Assembly: GCA_002405485.1 (NCBI GenBank)
Contig: DHLW01000087.1
Location: forward strand, 1-18,007
Reading direction: 5' to 3'
DNA from: Phycisphaerales bacterium UBA4658
GTDB taxonomy: Bacteria; Planctomycetota; Phycisphaerae; Phycisphaerales; UBA1924
DNA length: 18,007 bases
Positions 1 through 7,847 of this stretch are shown here, in pieces; within the stretch, counting starts at the first letter, position 1; the number at the start of each line of letters is the position of its first letter. A program made the position numbers and the translations under genes. Under the pieces are notes generated by a model. It was not told the DNA's origin. It saw nothing but the letters and a program-made list of their open reading frames with translations, and searched no databases.

Positions 1-130
1 TGGGGGTGGGCGGGGGCGCGGGGGGGTGGGGGGCGCGGGGGGGGGGGGCGGGGCGTGCTGCGCGGGGGGGGGGGGGGGGGGGGGGGTGGCGGTGGGGGGG
101 GGGTTTCGGGGGTTTGGTGGCGGCGGCGTT
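1..130. other. G-saturated, A-free stretch at the window edge (probable sequencing artefact)
   Basis: There is no A in the first 130 bases. The tract is mostly G, including a 23-base G run at 64-86 and a 12-base run at 37-48. From about 135 the composition turns abruptly into normal GC-rich coding sequence. Two-colour Illumina chemistry reads missing signal as G, so a poly-G contig end is the likeliest explanation (inference). A real glycine-rich FliF segment would be expected to mix GGC, GGT and GGA codons. Confidence 0.7.
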
Positions 131-487
131 AGCGGGGGCATGCTGGGCTCGCTGTCTGGCGCGATGGAGAACTCGATGAACAAGACGGGCGTGCTGGGGC
201 TGCTGGCTCTGGTGGCGTTCGTGCTGATGTTCACGCAGGTGCGGAAGGCGGGCAAGGCCGCGCCGCTGCCGACGGCGGAGGAACTGGTGGGCATTCCGCC
301 CGCGCTGGAGCCGGGCTCGGATGTGGTGGGCGAGGCGGACGAGGGTGCGACGGCGATGCAGGGCATCGAGATCGACGACACGCAGCTCAAGACGACGAAG
401 ATGCTGGAAGAGATCGGGGCGCTGGTGAAGACCAACCCGCAGAACGCGGCAGGGGTGCTGAACCGCTGGCTGACCCCGGAGGAGTAA
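1..487 (+). CDS. fliF: FliF, flagellar MS-ring protein, C-terminal part only
   Basis: FliF forms the MS ring in the inner membrane, and its cytoplasmic C-terminal tail holds FliG. Only the last part is present: a short stretch, a membrane helix coded at about 180-245 (rich in Leu, Val, Ala and Phe, ending in TQVRKA), an acidic cytoplasmic linker, and a terminal segment coded from about 380 ending LNRWLTPEE. That ending matches the usual FliF tail, in which a conserved Trp-Leu near the end binds FliG. The frame stays open to the window edge, so a start at GTG 26 is only nominal; the true start lies upstream. The first 130 bases translate to almost pure glycine and are probably unreliable. fliG follows 9 bases after the stop, as is usual. 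The identity rests on the TM-plus-tail layout and the neighbour, and is firm for the last 100 residues. Confidence 0.85.
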   Translation, partial: GGGRGRGGVGGAGGGGGACCAGGGGGGGVAVGGGFRGFGGGGVSGGMLGSLSGAMENSMNKTGVLGLLALVAFVLMFTQVRKAGKAAPLPTAEELVGIPPALEPGSDVVGEADEGATAMQGIEIDDTQLKTTKMLEEIGALVKTNPQNAAGVLNRWLTPEE

Positions 488-496
488 AGGCGCACC

Positions 497-1537
497 ATGG
501 CGATCAAGCTCGGCTCCAAGCTCCCGGAAGACATGACGCAGCTCAAGCCGCTCACGAAGGCCGCGGTGCTGCTCATGACGCTGGACACCGCGACGGCGTC
601 GCAACTGCTCAAGCAGCTTCCTCCGCAGGCGGTGGAGGAAGTGACGCGTGAGATCGCGTCGCTTGGTCGCGTGCCCGACGCGGTGCGGCAGTACGTGGTT
701 GAGGAGTACTACGGGCTGGCGGTGGGCTCCCAGTACATGACCGAGGGCGGGCTCGAGTACGCCAAGGTGCTGCTGAAGGAGTCGCTGGACTCCGAGACGG
801 CGGGCCGCGTGCTGCAGCAGATCCAGACGCAGGTGCAGAAGACGCCGTTCAGCTTCCTGCAGAAGGCCGAGACGGAGAACCTGCTGACGTTCATCCAGGA
901 CGAGCATCCGCAGACAATCGCGCTGATCGTGTGCCATCTGCCGCACCACAAGGCGGCGGAGATCCTGTCTGGTCTTCCGATGCAGAAGCAGATCGAGGTG
1001 ATCAAGCGGATCGCGAACATGGAGCAGACCAACCCGGAGGTGATCCGGGAGGTGGAGCGGGGGCTGGAGAGCCGGCTGAGCAACATGCTGACGCAGAGCA
1101 TGGAGAAGGCGGGCGGGATCAACACGGTGGCGGAGATCCTGAACCTCGCCGACAGGGCGAGCGAGAAGGCGATCATGGAGGGGCTGGAGGCCGACGATCC
1201 GGAGCTTGTGGAGGAGATCCGGCGGCTGATGTTCGTCTTCGAGGACATCCTGAAGGTGGACGACAAGGGCATCCAGTCGATCCTGAAGGAGATCGACAAC
1301 GACGAACTGGGCCTTGCGCTCAAGACGGCGAGCACCGAGCTGCAGCAGAAGATCTTCAAGAACATGTCGGAGCGGGCCGCGACGCTCATCAAGGAGGACA
1401 TGCAGTACATGGGGCCGGTGCGCGTGAGCGACGTGGAGTCGGCGCAGCAGCGGATCGTGGACATCGTGCGCCGTCTGGAGGATTCGGGCGAGATCATCAT
1501 CGCCGGGCGCGGCGGGGAGAGCGATCTGATCGTGTAG
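497..1537 (+). CDS. fliG: FliG, flagellar motor switch and torque protein
   Basis: FliG links the MS ring to the C ring and takes torque from the stator through its C-terminal domain. At 346 residues it has normal family length. The N-terminal FliF-binding domain covers about 1-105. The middle domain carries the family motif EHPQT at 136-140, followed by the GG linker and VAEILN at 206-216. The C-terminal domain has MFVFEDI at 245-251, the torque-helix region with alternating acidic and basic residues at about 253-280, NMSERAA at 289-295 and the GPVR..DVE..Q signature at 306-317. The ATG at 497 follows AAAGG at 486-490 by six bases and lies 9 bases after fliF. No key region is missing, so this rotor should be able to engage a stator, which matters given the odd MotA-like gene downstream. 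Confidence 0.97.
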   Translation: MAIKLGSKLPEDMTQLKPLTKAAVLLMTLDTATASQLLKQLPPQAVEEVTREIASLGRVPDAVRQYVVEEYYGLAVGSQYMTEGGLEYAKVLLKESLDSETAGRVLQQIQTQVQKTPFSFLQKAETENLLTFIQDEHPQTIALIVCHLPHHKAAEILSGLPMQKQIEVIKRIANMEQTNPEVIREVERGLESRLSNMLTQSMEKAGGINTVAEILNLADRASEKAIMEGLEADDPELVEEIRRLMFVFEDILKVDDKGIQSILKEIDNDELGLALKTASTELQQKIFKNMSERAATLIKEDMQYMGPVRVSDVESAQQRIVDIVRRLEDSGEIIIAGRGGESDLIV

Positions 1538-1640
1538 CGTCGCCACTCAACAGTGCGGAGGGTGAACCGGCGGGCGGGAACGGGGTCCGAGCGGTGAAGA
1601 GTCGATCGTCGTGAACGTGAGCCTTTTCCGGGACTTGAAC

Positions 1641-2402
1641 ATGCCACTGATCAAGGGACAGACCGCGACGGAACTGGCCAAGAGCGCGGTGGTGCTGGAT
1701 CTTGGCGATCTGCAGCGCCAGGCGGAGCTCTTGGCCAGGCAAGCGCGGGAGCAGGCGGAGGCGATCATCGACCAGGCGCGGCACGAGCGAGCCCGCATCC
1801 TGGCAGGGGCCGCCGAACAGGGTCGGGCGGAGGGATTCGCCCGCGGAGTGGAAGAAGGGCGGCGGACCGGCGTGGAGCAGTCGCTGACGACGGCGCTCGC
1901 GGAGCACCAGCAGAAGCTGGAGGCGATCGAGGCGAGTTGGTCGACGGTGCTGGCCGAGTTCGCAGCCCAGCGGGACGCGCTCATTCAGGCGGCCAATCGC
2001 GAGGTGGTCACCCTCGCCATCCGCATCGCCGAACGCGTCATCAAGCGTTCGGTGGACATGGATCCGGGAGTCGTGGCGGATCAGGTGGCGGCGGCGCTCG
2101 GGGTGATCGTGCGGCCCACGGAGGTGGTCATCTCGATCCATCCCGACGATCGTCCGATCGTCGAGCGGTCGCTCCCCGGGCTCCTGGCGGCGATGTCGGC
2201 GATCCGACACGCCGAGATCATGGAGGACAAGAGCATCGCTCGTGGCGGATGCGTGATCCGAACGCGGGGCAACGGATCGGCGAGCGATCCGGGCGGGGGC
2301 GAGGTGGATGCGCGGCTGGCGACGCAGCTGGATCGGATCGTCGCCGCGCTCCTCCCCGGGCCGGCCTCCGGCGACGTCCCGGAGGATCAGCGCCGGCTGT
2401 AG
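1641..2402 (+). CDS. fliH: FliH, regulator/stalk of the flagellar export ATPase
   Basis: FliH dimers bind the export ATPase FliI and dock it at the C ring; the fold is related to the peripheral stalk of V- and F-type ATPases. The protein has 253 residues from the ATG at 1641 (MPLIKG), or 263 from an in-frame GTG at 1611; neither has a clear ribosome site and I prefer the ATG. Residues about 20-110 are an Ala/Glu/Gln/Arg-rich coiled coil containing a ladder of glycines every four residues (G61, G65, G69, G73, G77), the known GxxxG repeat of FliH. The C-terminal domain (about 115-240) shows the family pattern AIRIAERVIKR, then IHPDD, then EDKSIARGGCVI, then VDARL and a final amphipathic helix. 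A small Gly/Ser/Pro insert sits at about 210-220. fliI begins 19 bases downstream. Confidence 0.93.
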   Translation: MPLIKGQTATELAKSAVVLDLGDLQRQAELLARQAREQAEAIIDQARHERARILAGAAEQGRAEGFARGVEEGRRTGVEQSLTTALAEHQQKLEAIEASWSTVLAEFAAQRDALIQAANREVVTLAIRIAERVIKRSVDMDPGVVADQVAAALGVIVRPTEVVISIHPDDRPIVERSLPGLLAAMSAIRHAEIMEDKSIARGGCVIRTRGNGSASDPGGGEVDARLATQLDRIVAALLPGPASGDVPEDQRRL

Positions 2403-2421
2403 CACTGGAGAAGCGTGGACG

Positions 2422-3828
2422 ATGATCGGGTTGAGACCGCACATCGAGACGGTTCGTCGCGTGCAGCCGATGCGCATCGTCGGCCGCGTGCAGGCCTTGC
2501 GCGGGCTGACGGTGCTGGTGCGCGATCTGCCCGTGCCGGTGGGCTCGCTCGTGTCCATCGGCCTGAACCAGGGCCAGACCCCGTCGCGGCGTGACGGCGA
2601 GATGGGGGACGATCCGGAAACGCTCGGAGAGGTCATCGGATTCGACGGGCCGACGGCGGTGGTGATGATGCTGTCGTCGACGGCGGGGATTCGGTCCGGC
2701 GATCCGGTTGTCGGGCTGCACGCGGAGCAGAGCGTGAGCGTCGGGTTCGGCGCGCTTGGGCGCGTGCTGGATGGACTCGGGCGTCCGATCGACGGCAAGG
2801 GGCCGCTGCACTCGACAGTGCCCCGCCCGCTGGACCCGGATCCGATCTCGCCGCTCAAGCGGGCGCGGGTGACGCAGCGCCTGGCGACGGGCGTGCGAGC
2901 GATCGATCTGATGACGACGCTCGGCCGCGGTCAGCGACTGGGGATCTTTGCCGGTCCTGGCGTCGGCAAGAGCACGCTGCTGGGATCGATCGCCAAGGGG
3001 ACCGAGGCGGACGTGTCGGTGGTGGCGCTCATCGGCGAACGCGGGCGCGAGGTCAAGGATTTCGTCGAGCACACACTCGGGGAGGAAGCGCTCAAACGCT
3101 GCGTGCTGGTGGTGGCCACCAGCGACGAGTCCGCCCTGCTCCGGGCCCGTGCCGCGCTGGTGGCGTGCACGATCAGCGAGTTCTTCAGGGATCACGGCAA
3201 GAGCGTGCTGCTGATCATGGATTCGATCACGCGATTCGCGCACGCACACCGGCAGATCGGGCTCTCGGTGGGCGAGCCGCCGGCGACGCGCGGGTATACC
3301 CCCGGCGTGTTCGCGGCGCTGGCGCGCATGCTGGAGCGGGCAGGCGCGGTGCACCCGGATCCGGGAAGCGGGGAGAGCGGGGGATCGATCACCGGGTTGT
3401 ACTCCGTGCTCGTCGAGGGCGACGACATGACCGAACCGGTGGCGGACGCGGCCCGCGGCATTCTCGACGGGCACGTGATCCTGTCGCGCAAGCTCGCGCA
3501 GAAGGGGCACTATCCGGCGATCGACGTGCTGGACTCGATCAGCCGTGTCGCCGACGACGTGTGCGACGAAGCGCACGTGCACGCCCGCCGGCAGATCGTG
3601 AAGCTGCTGGCGGCGTATCAGCAGTCCGAGGACCTGATCCAGATCGGCGCGTACGCCAAGGGATCGAATCCCGTGACGGACGTGGCCATCAAGTATCGCG
3701 ATGCGATGCTGGACGTGCTGCAGCAGTCGACGAAGCAGAGGGAGAAGTTCGAGGACGCGAGGAAGCGGCTTGTGAACCTGGCCATCGAGGCCGGGGCTGA
3801 GCACGCACGGATGGCGACCAAGCGGTGA
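2422..3828 (+). CDS. fliI: FliI, flagellar type III export ATPase
   Basis: FliI hydrolyses ATP at the base of the export gate and helps unfold and load substrates; it is related to the F1 beta subunit. From the ATG at 2422 it has 468 residues, slightly longer than the usual 440-457. The Walker A motif GPGVGKST is at 178-185, the catalytic-Glu segment GERGRE at 205-210, Walker B LLIMDSITR at 263-271, and the type III ATPase signature PPATRGYTPGVFA at 286-298. KGHYPAIDVLDSISRV at 361-376 is also typical. The reading frame is open further upstream, but that part overlaps fliH and does not look like the family. GGAG at 2406-2409 is a possible ribosome site. A small acidic insert at about 55-70 (RRDGEMGDDPETLGE) lies in the N-terminal barrel. 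All catalytic elements are present. Confidence 0.97.
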   Translation: MIGLRPHIETVRRVQPMRIVGRVQALRGLTVLVRDLPVPVGSLVSIGLNQGQTPSRRDGEMGDDPETLGEVIGFDGPTAVVMMLSSTAGIRSGDPVVGLHAEQSVSVGFGALGRVLDGLGRPIDGKGPLHSTVPRPLDPDPISPLKRARVTQRLATGVRAIDLMTTLGRGQRLGIFAGPGVGKSTLLGSIAKGTEADVSVVALIGERGREVKDFVEHTLGEEALKRCVLVVATSDESALLRARAALVACTISEFFRDHGKSVLLIMDSITRFAHAHRQIGLSVGEPPATRGYTPGVFAALARMLERAGAVHPDPGSGESGGSITGLYSVLVEGDDMTEPVADAARGILDGHVILSRKLAQKGHYPAIDVLDSISRVADDVCDEAHVHARRQIVKLLAAYQQSEDLIQIGAYAKGSNPVTDVAIKYRDAMLDVLQQSTKQREKFEDARKRLVNLAIEAGAEHARMATKR

Positions 3829-3860
3829 TCGCACGGAAGAACGGCAAGGAAATGTGACGC

Positions 3861-4337
3861 ATGCCACGTGGATTCGTGTTCAAGCTGCAGCCGGTGCTCG
3901 ATCAGCGCGAGCGGATCGAGCGCGACCGGCAGATCGAGTTCGCGGCGATCGAGCGCGAGCGGCTGACGCTCGAGGATCGCCTGCGGGACGCCCAGCGGGG
4001 GATCATGATGGCCAAGCACGACGTGCGGTCGCGGCTGGCGGGCGGCGGCGTGAACGTGCCCGAGCTGCGGATGCAGATGGCCGCGTCTCTGCATCAGATG
4101 GGCCAGGCACAGCGGCTGGCGATCGAGCTGGCCGGGGTGTATGCGCGGCTGGAGCAGGCTCGGGCCGAGCTCCTGAAAGCGTCGGCCGATCGCAAGGGCG
4201 TGGAGCTCGTGAAAGAGAAACGTCGCGCTGAATGGCTGGCTGAGCAGAATCGCAAAGACCAGATGCAGGTGGAAGAGGCGGCAACGCAGATGTTCATGCG
4301 ATCTCGCAGAGATTCGTCGGCAGGAGAGTTCTCGTGA
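3861..4337 (+). CDS. fliJ: FliJ, export-ATPase central stalk / chaperone escort protein
   Basis: FliJ is a small coiled-coil protein that sits in the centre of the FliI hexamer, like the F1 gamma subunit, and contacts FlhA. The 158-residue product begins MPRGFVFKLQPVLDQRE, the usual FliJ start (F-x-F-x-L-x-x-V-L-x-x-R), and is almost wholly helical with abundant Arg, Glu, Gln and Ala. The ATG at 3861 is preceded by AAGGA at 3846-3850. The gene starts 32 bases after fliI. Its TGA stop (4335-4337) overlaps the GTG start of the next gene (4334) as GTGA, suggesting coupled translation. Sequence conservation in this family is low, so the call rests on the N-terminal motif, the size and the position after fliI. 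Confidence 0.88.
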   Translation: MPRGFVFKLQPVLDQRERIERDRQIEFAAIERERLTLEDRLRDAQRGIMMAKHDVRSRLAGGGVNVPELRMQMAASLHQMGQAQRLAIELAGVYARLEQARAELLKASADRKGVELVKEKRRAEWLAEQNRKDQMQVEEAATQMFMRSRRDSSAGEFS

Positions 4338-5116
4338 AGGCGATCTGGAACATACTGGCGATCGTGGCGGTCTTGAACGTGCTGGCCATCGGCGGTCTGC
4401 TGGGCTGGCTGGCGGCCTCCGATCGATTGAACAGCGAGCGGGTTCAATCGATCCGGTCGACCCTCATGCGGACAGTCGCGCAGGAGCGTGCCGACGAGGC
4501 GACACGGGAGCTGGAGGCCAAGCAACAGGCCGACGAGGCCGCTCGGCAGGCCAAGCTCGCCGAGCCGCCCATCACGGCGGGGGAGAAGATCGCCGAACTG
4601 CAGTTTCGCGATGAGCAGCGACAGCAGGTGATGCTCCGCCAGCAGCAGGAGCTGGAGAACCTCCGGTCCAGTCTGCTTGCGCAGCTCGGGCGGCTGGAGG
4701 AGCGGGAGAAGAAGCTCGAGGCGGATCGGCGGGCCTTCGACGCCGAGCGGAAGCGCATCGCGGCTATGGAGGGCGACAAGCAGTTCAAGCTGGCGCTCGG
4801 CACGCTGGAGAGCCAGAAGCCCAAGGATGCCAAGCTGGTGCTCGCCGCTCTTTTGGAGCGTGACGAACGCGAGCAGGTGGTCGCTTATCTGGCGGCGATG
4901 GAGGAGGGGAAGCGCGGGAAGGTGATGGCGGAGTTCGTCAAGGACGATTCGCAGGTGGCAGCGGAGTTGCTAGAGCGTTTGCGTCTGCGCGGCGTGGCCG
5001 CGTCGGGCGCGTCCGTCGAACCTTCCGCCGAGGCCTCGCCAACCAATGTCCAACGCCCTGCAAACGCCGCCAGCAACGCTCCAACGACCCAGCCCGGGGA
5101 GTCCACTGCTCGATGA
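4334..5116 (+). CDS. Membrane coiled-coil protein with MgtE-N-like domain (YlxF/MotE/FlbB-like)
   Basis: The 260-residue product has one membrane helix at about 4-27, a long Glu/Gln/Arg coiled coil at about 45-148, a helical domain at about 148-215 with repeated short helices (LGTLESQKPKDAKLVLAALL, then VVAYLAAMEEGKRGKVMAEF) resembling MgtE N-terminal/MotE domains, and a Ser/Ala/Pro/Thr-rich tail. Its place between fliJ and fliK is that of ylxF in Bacillus and flbB in Borrelia. Known relatives are MotE, a periplasmic chaperone for a Mot protein in rhizobia, and FlbB, which builds the periplasmic collar needed for stator assembly. A role in stator or collar assembly is therefore an inference from layout and position. 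The GTG start at 4334 is supported by GGAGAG at 4323-4328 and the overlap with fliJ. The 3' end overlaps the likely fliK start by 71 bases. Confidence 0.78.
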   Translation: MKAIWNILAIVAVLNVLAIGGLLGWLAASDRLNSERVQSIRSTLMRTVAQERADEATRELEAKQQADEAARQAKLAEPPITAGEKIAELQFRDEQRQQVMLRQQQELENLRSSLLAQLGRLEEREKKLEADRRAFDAERKRIAAMEGDKQFKLALGTLESQKPKDAKLVLAALLERDEREQVVAYLAAMEEGKRGKVMAEFVKDDSQVAAELLERLRLRGVAASGASVEPSAEASPTNVQRPANAASNAPTTQPGESTAR

Positions 5117-6680
5117 GCCGATCGCCCGATCCGGTCTGGCCGAGGGCGTGCGAGCGCGGAGCGGTTCGGCGAAAGTTGCGGAGATGCAGGCGGACTTTGC
5201 GCGTTCTTTGGCCGGTGCGGCCGGACGAGGCTCGCGGAGTTCGAGCGTGGAACCGACCTCGGCGATCCAGCGCGCACCAGCGGTCGGCGAGGCCACCGAC
5301 AAGCGTGCCGATGAGTTGGACGCGCAGGATGTCGAGTCCGGCGACGAGGAATCCGAACCCGCCGAGGTGAAGGCCGAGGACTCAGAGCACCCGAGCGATT
5401 CTTCAGAATCGCCCTCGACAACGTCGGACGCTCCCACGGACGGCGACACCATCGGACAGGCAGCCGACACTGCCCAGGTTGCGGCTGTCTCGGACGAAAT
5501 CGCCACGCCGTCGACGGCTGTTCCGCGGCAACCGCTGACGATCGAAACGCTCAACGCCGTGCTTCTGCTCGGAGGGCAATCTCCCCGATTCGCCCTGGTT
5601 GCGCCGGAGCAGCGCCCCGGGGCGTCACTCACGCGGTCGGCGAGCGAATCTCAAGTCGCTGGCGAGTCCCGTTCCAGACCCAACGCATCGCGGGTGCTGC
5701 CACGTGCAGATCAAGCGACGCGCGATCAGGCCGAGGTGTCGGGCCCGCGTGCCGAGCCCGTTCGCCCCTCGGCCGATGGGCATGAGGTTCGTCGGGAGAA
5801 TCCTGATTCTCCGACGCGTTCGGCGACCGCCGAAGCCAAGCAGTGGGGGGGGCGAGTGTCGCCGACTCTGCCCGGGGCTGTGACCCGGGACGGAGCGACG
5901 AGCGGACCGATAGGGCCATCGATGTTGCCTGTGCAAAACGCACCGAAGCCGGGAGGCGGCGAGCGCGCTCGCTCGGCCGTGGGGCCGCTGGCGCCCCTTG
6001 CCGGTGGGCGTTCAGTGTCCTCACGCTCGATCGAGCCGACGCATGCATCTCGAGCCGCCCCGGAGACCGACGCCCGTGCGTTCGAGCGTCAGATCGCGGT
6101 GCAGTTGCAGAGGGGTGTAGACGAGGCGCTCCGATCGCCCGGCCAGACTCTGACACTGCGGCTGCAGCCGGCGAATCTCGGGCAGGTGCGTATCCAGGTC
6201 AAGATCGATGCCGATCAATCGCTGCGGGCGAAGTTCGAGGTGGCATCGGCAAAGACGCGGTCGGCCATGAACGGCTCGATGGACGAGCTGGTTCGCGCGC
6301 TTGAGGACAAGGGACTGCGGGTCGACGACATCTCCGTGACGCTTCGGCCGCGCTTGCCGGAGCGGGATCTCGGGTTGCCACCTGTGCTCCCCGAGCCGGT
6401 CTTGAAGGATGCGCAATCTCTGCCGGAAGCGTCTGGCCTGGGGTTTGCGGAGGAGACCGGGGCGTTTGCGCAGACCGACACGGGCGGAGCCCGTTCGGAC
6501 CACTCCGACCGGCCGCCGCAGGACGCGGGGCCGTGGAGTGCGACGGATTCGATCATCATCTCTCCCTCGCCGGCGGAGCCGGCTCTCGAACACATTCCGA
6601 TCGGTTCGATGACCGGGCTGATCGGTTCGATCCTGCACGTGGCCGGCGAAGGGCGCGTGCGCATCGACGCGCTGGCCTAG
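5046..6680 (+). CDS. fliK: FliK, flagellar hook-length control protein
   Basis: FliK is exported during hook growth, measures hook length, and through its C-terminal domain makes FlhB switch from hook to filament substrates. The 544-residue product has a long, low-complexity N-terminal and central region (Ser, Pro, Glu, Asp, Arg, Ala) that looks disordered and serves as the ruler. A compact hook-control domain follows at about 340-435, with the typical run TLTLRLQPANLGQVRIQVKI, then a second strand, the helix with MDELVRALEDKGLRVDDI, and the strand SVTLRP. About 110 further residues follow. The start is uncertain: ATG 5046 overlaps the upstream gene by 71 bases and has only GAGG at 5030-5033, while ATG 5184 would avoid the overlap but has no usable ribosome site. 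flgD follows, as usual. Confidence 0.9.
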   Translation: MSNALQTPPATLQRPSPGSPLLDEPIARSGLAEGVRARSGSAKVAEMQADFARSLAGAAGRGSRSSSVEPTSAIQRAPAVGEATDKRADELDAQDVESGDEESEPAEVKAEDSEHPSDSSESPSTTSDAPTDGDTIGQAADTAQVAAVSDEIATPSTAVPRQPLTIETLNAVLLLGGQSPRFALVAPEQRPGASLTRSASESQVAGESRSRPNASRVLPRADQATRDQAEVSGPRAEPVRPSADGHEVRRENPDSPTRSATAEAKQWGGRVSPTLPGAVTRDGATSGPIGPSMLPVQNAPKPGGGERARSAVGPLAPLAGGRSVSSRSIEPTHASRAAPETDARAFERQIAVQLQRGVDEALRSPGQTLTLRLQPANLGQVRIQVKIDADQSLRAKFEVASAKTRSAMNGSMDELVRALEDKGLRVDDISVTLRPRLPERDLGLPPVLPEPVLKDAQSLPEASGLGFAEETGAFAQTDTGGARSDHSDRPPQDAGPWSATDSIIISPSPAEPALEHIPIGSMTGLIGSILHVAGEGRVRIDALA

Positions 6681-6702
6681 GGCGCGTGCTAGAGGAGCCT
6701 GC

Positions 6703-7260
6703 ATGGACATTGCTTCGTTGTCATCCGGGACGGGCGCAACGGCCTCCGCCGCCAAGAGCCGCTTCAGCGAGCTGACGAGCGAGGAGTTCGTGCGCATCCT
6801 GTTCACCGAGTTGTCCAATCAGGATCCTCTGAAGCCCAACGATTCGAATGCGCTGCTGGAGCAGGTGTCGAGCATCCGCTCGATCGAGTCGGATCTGGCT
6901 CTGCAGCGCAAGCTCGAGTCGGTCGTCACGCAGAATCAGCTCTCCACCGCCGGTGCGCTCCTGGGCAAGCACGTGAGCGGGCGGACGGAGAACTTCGACT
7001 CGGTGCAGGGCGTGGTGCGTTCGGTGGCGCAGACCAGCTCCGGTCCGGTGCTCGTGCTCTCGAGCGGCGCGAGGGTGCCCTTCGACCTCATCGACCAGAT
7101 TCGCGAGCAGTCGTCCACGACATCCGCTCCGACGACGCCGGGATCGACTACGCCGCCGACGACCACACCTCCGAGCACCACCCCGACGCGGACCCCTGGA
7201 ACAGTCGCCGATCCCGACGCGCCGCTCGAGCCTCGGACGTCTCCGGGTGATGCAAGGTAA
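6703..7260 (+). CDS. flgD: FlgD, hook-capping scaffold protein
   Basis: FlgD caps the growing hook and guides FlgE assembly. The 185-residue product contains the family core: FVRILFTELSNQDPLKP at about 29-45 with the near-invariant NQDPL at 39-43, then LLEQVSSIRSIES, and the later GALLGKHVSG segment with a short beta region ending VPFDLIDQI at about 125-133. The C-terminal FnIII/Tudor-type domains of enterobacterial FlgD are not visible. Instead residues about 137-167 form a Thr/Pro/Ser tail with runs such as TTPPTTTPPSTTPT. ATG 6703 has a strong ribosome site (GAGGAG, 6692-6697), 22 bases after fliK. A short FlgD with a disordered tail is common outside Proteobacteria. Confidence 0.93.
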   Translation: MDIASLSSGTGATASAAKSRFSELTSEEFVRILFTELSNQDPLKPNDSNALLEQVSSIRSIESDLALQRKLESVVTQNQLSTAGALLGKHVSGRTENFDSVQGVVRSVAQTSSGPVLVLSSGARVPFDLIDQIREQSSTTSAPTTPGSTTPPTTTPPSTTPTRTPGTVADPDAPLEPRTSPGDAR

Positions 7261-7285
7261 TCCGCGTATCGACGAGTGACCTGAC

Positions 7286-7810
7286 GTGGATGTTTCCAGC
7301 GCACAACTCCTGAAGCTGCTCGGGTCGGGCGTGCTGCCCCCGGGCGTGAACGCCGCGCCCCGGTCGAGCGTTGAGCAGGCGTCGTTCGCCGACCTGCTCA
7401 ACCGCGCTCGGCAAGGGACGCTCGGATCGGCGAGGCCGATCACCGTCAGCGACGACATCGGGGTGACATTGACCGACGACCAGCAGGCGCGGCTCTCGCT
7501 CGCGGCGGACCAGCTCGAGACGGCCGGGGTGCGTGTCGCGATGGTCTCGATCGACGGTCAGAAGCTCATTCTTGATGTCACGCAGCGAGAGATCACCGGC
7601 ATCGCTCCCGCGGACGGGCCCGTGCCGAACATCGATGGCGCGATCGACCTTGGCGACCTTCGGCCGCCTCCGGAGCTCACCCTGCCTGGCGCAACGCCTG
7701 TTGCTGCCGAGCAGATCAAGCCGACCGGATCGACACTGACGCCCCCGTCATCTCTCCCGCAGAGTCCCACGCTGCTGCACCTGCTCGCGTCGATGACCAA
7801 GACCGGTTGA
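7286..7810 (+). CDS. Flagellar operon protein between flgD and flgE (TIGR02530-like)
   Basis: The 174-residue product has a core at about 33-108 (FADLLNRA, then LTDDQQARLSLAADQLETAG, VRVAMVSIDGQKLILDV and REITGI). This is the pattern of the small flagellar operon proteins grouped as TIGR02530, which sit between flgD and flgE in many Bacillus-type and spirochaete-type operons. The function of that family is not established; location and co-conservation suggest a role in hook or rod assembly or export. The FSKHA-type segment seen in many members is not evident, and the last 60 residues are a Pro/Thr/Ser-rich tail. The start is a GTG at 7286 without a clear ribosome site, 25 bases after flgD. 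There is no signal peptide or membrane segment, which fits a cytoplasmic or type III-exported protein. Confidence 0.62.
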   Translation: MDVSSAQLLKLLGSGVLPPGVNAAPRSSVEQASFADLLNRARQGTLGSARPITVSDDIGVTLTDDQQARLSLAADQLETAGVRVAMVSIDGQKLILDVTQREITGIAPADGPVPNIDGAIDLGDLRPPPELTLPGATPVAAEQIKPTGSTLTPPSSLPQSPTLLHLLASMTKTG

Positions 7811-7847
7811 GCACCCGCAGACCCACCCCGCTTCTGGAGGAGCATCC

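Noticed and set aside
26..130. Glycine-rich N-terminal domain on FliF
   Set aside because: It derives only from the A-free poly-G stretch, more likely a sequencing artefact than a protein region.
1497..3867. Long minus-strand open frames (453 and 549 codons) across fliH and fliI
   Set aside because: They mirror strongly conserved + strand genes, are Arg/His/Pro-rich as expected of high-GC antisense frames, and show no domain.
5113..5370. 85-codon frame starting at the ATGA on the stop of the coiled-coil gene
   Set aside because: It is out of frame with FliK, rich in Arg/Pro/Ser, and lies over the genuine fliK frame; no sign of a separate protein.
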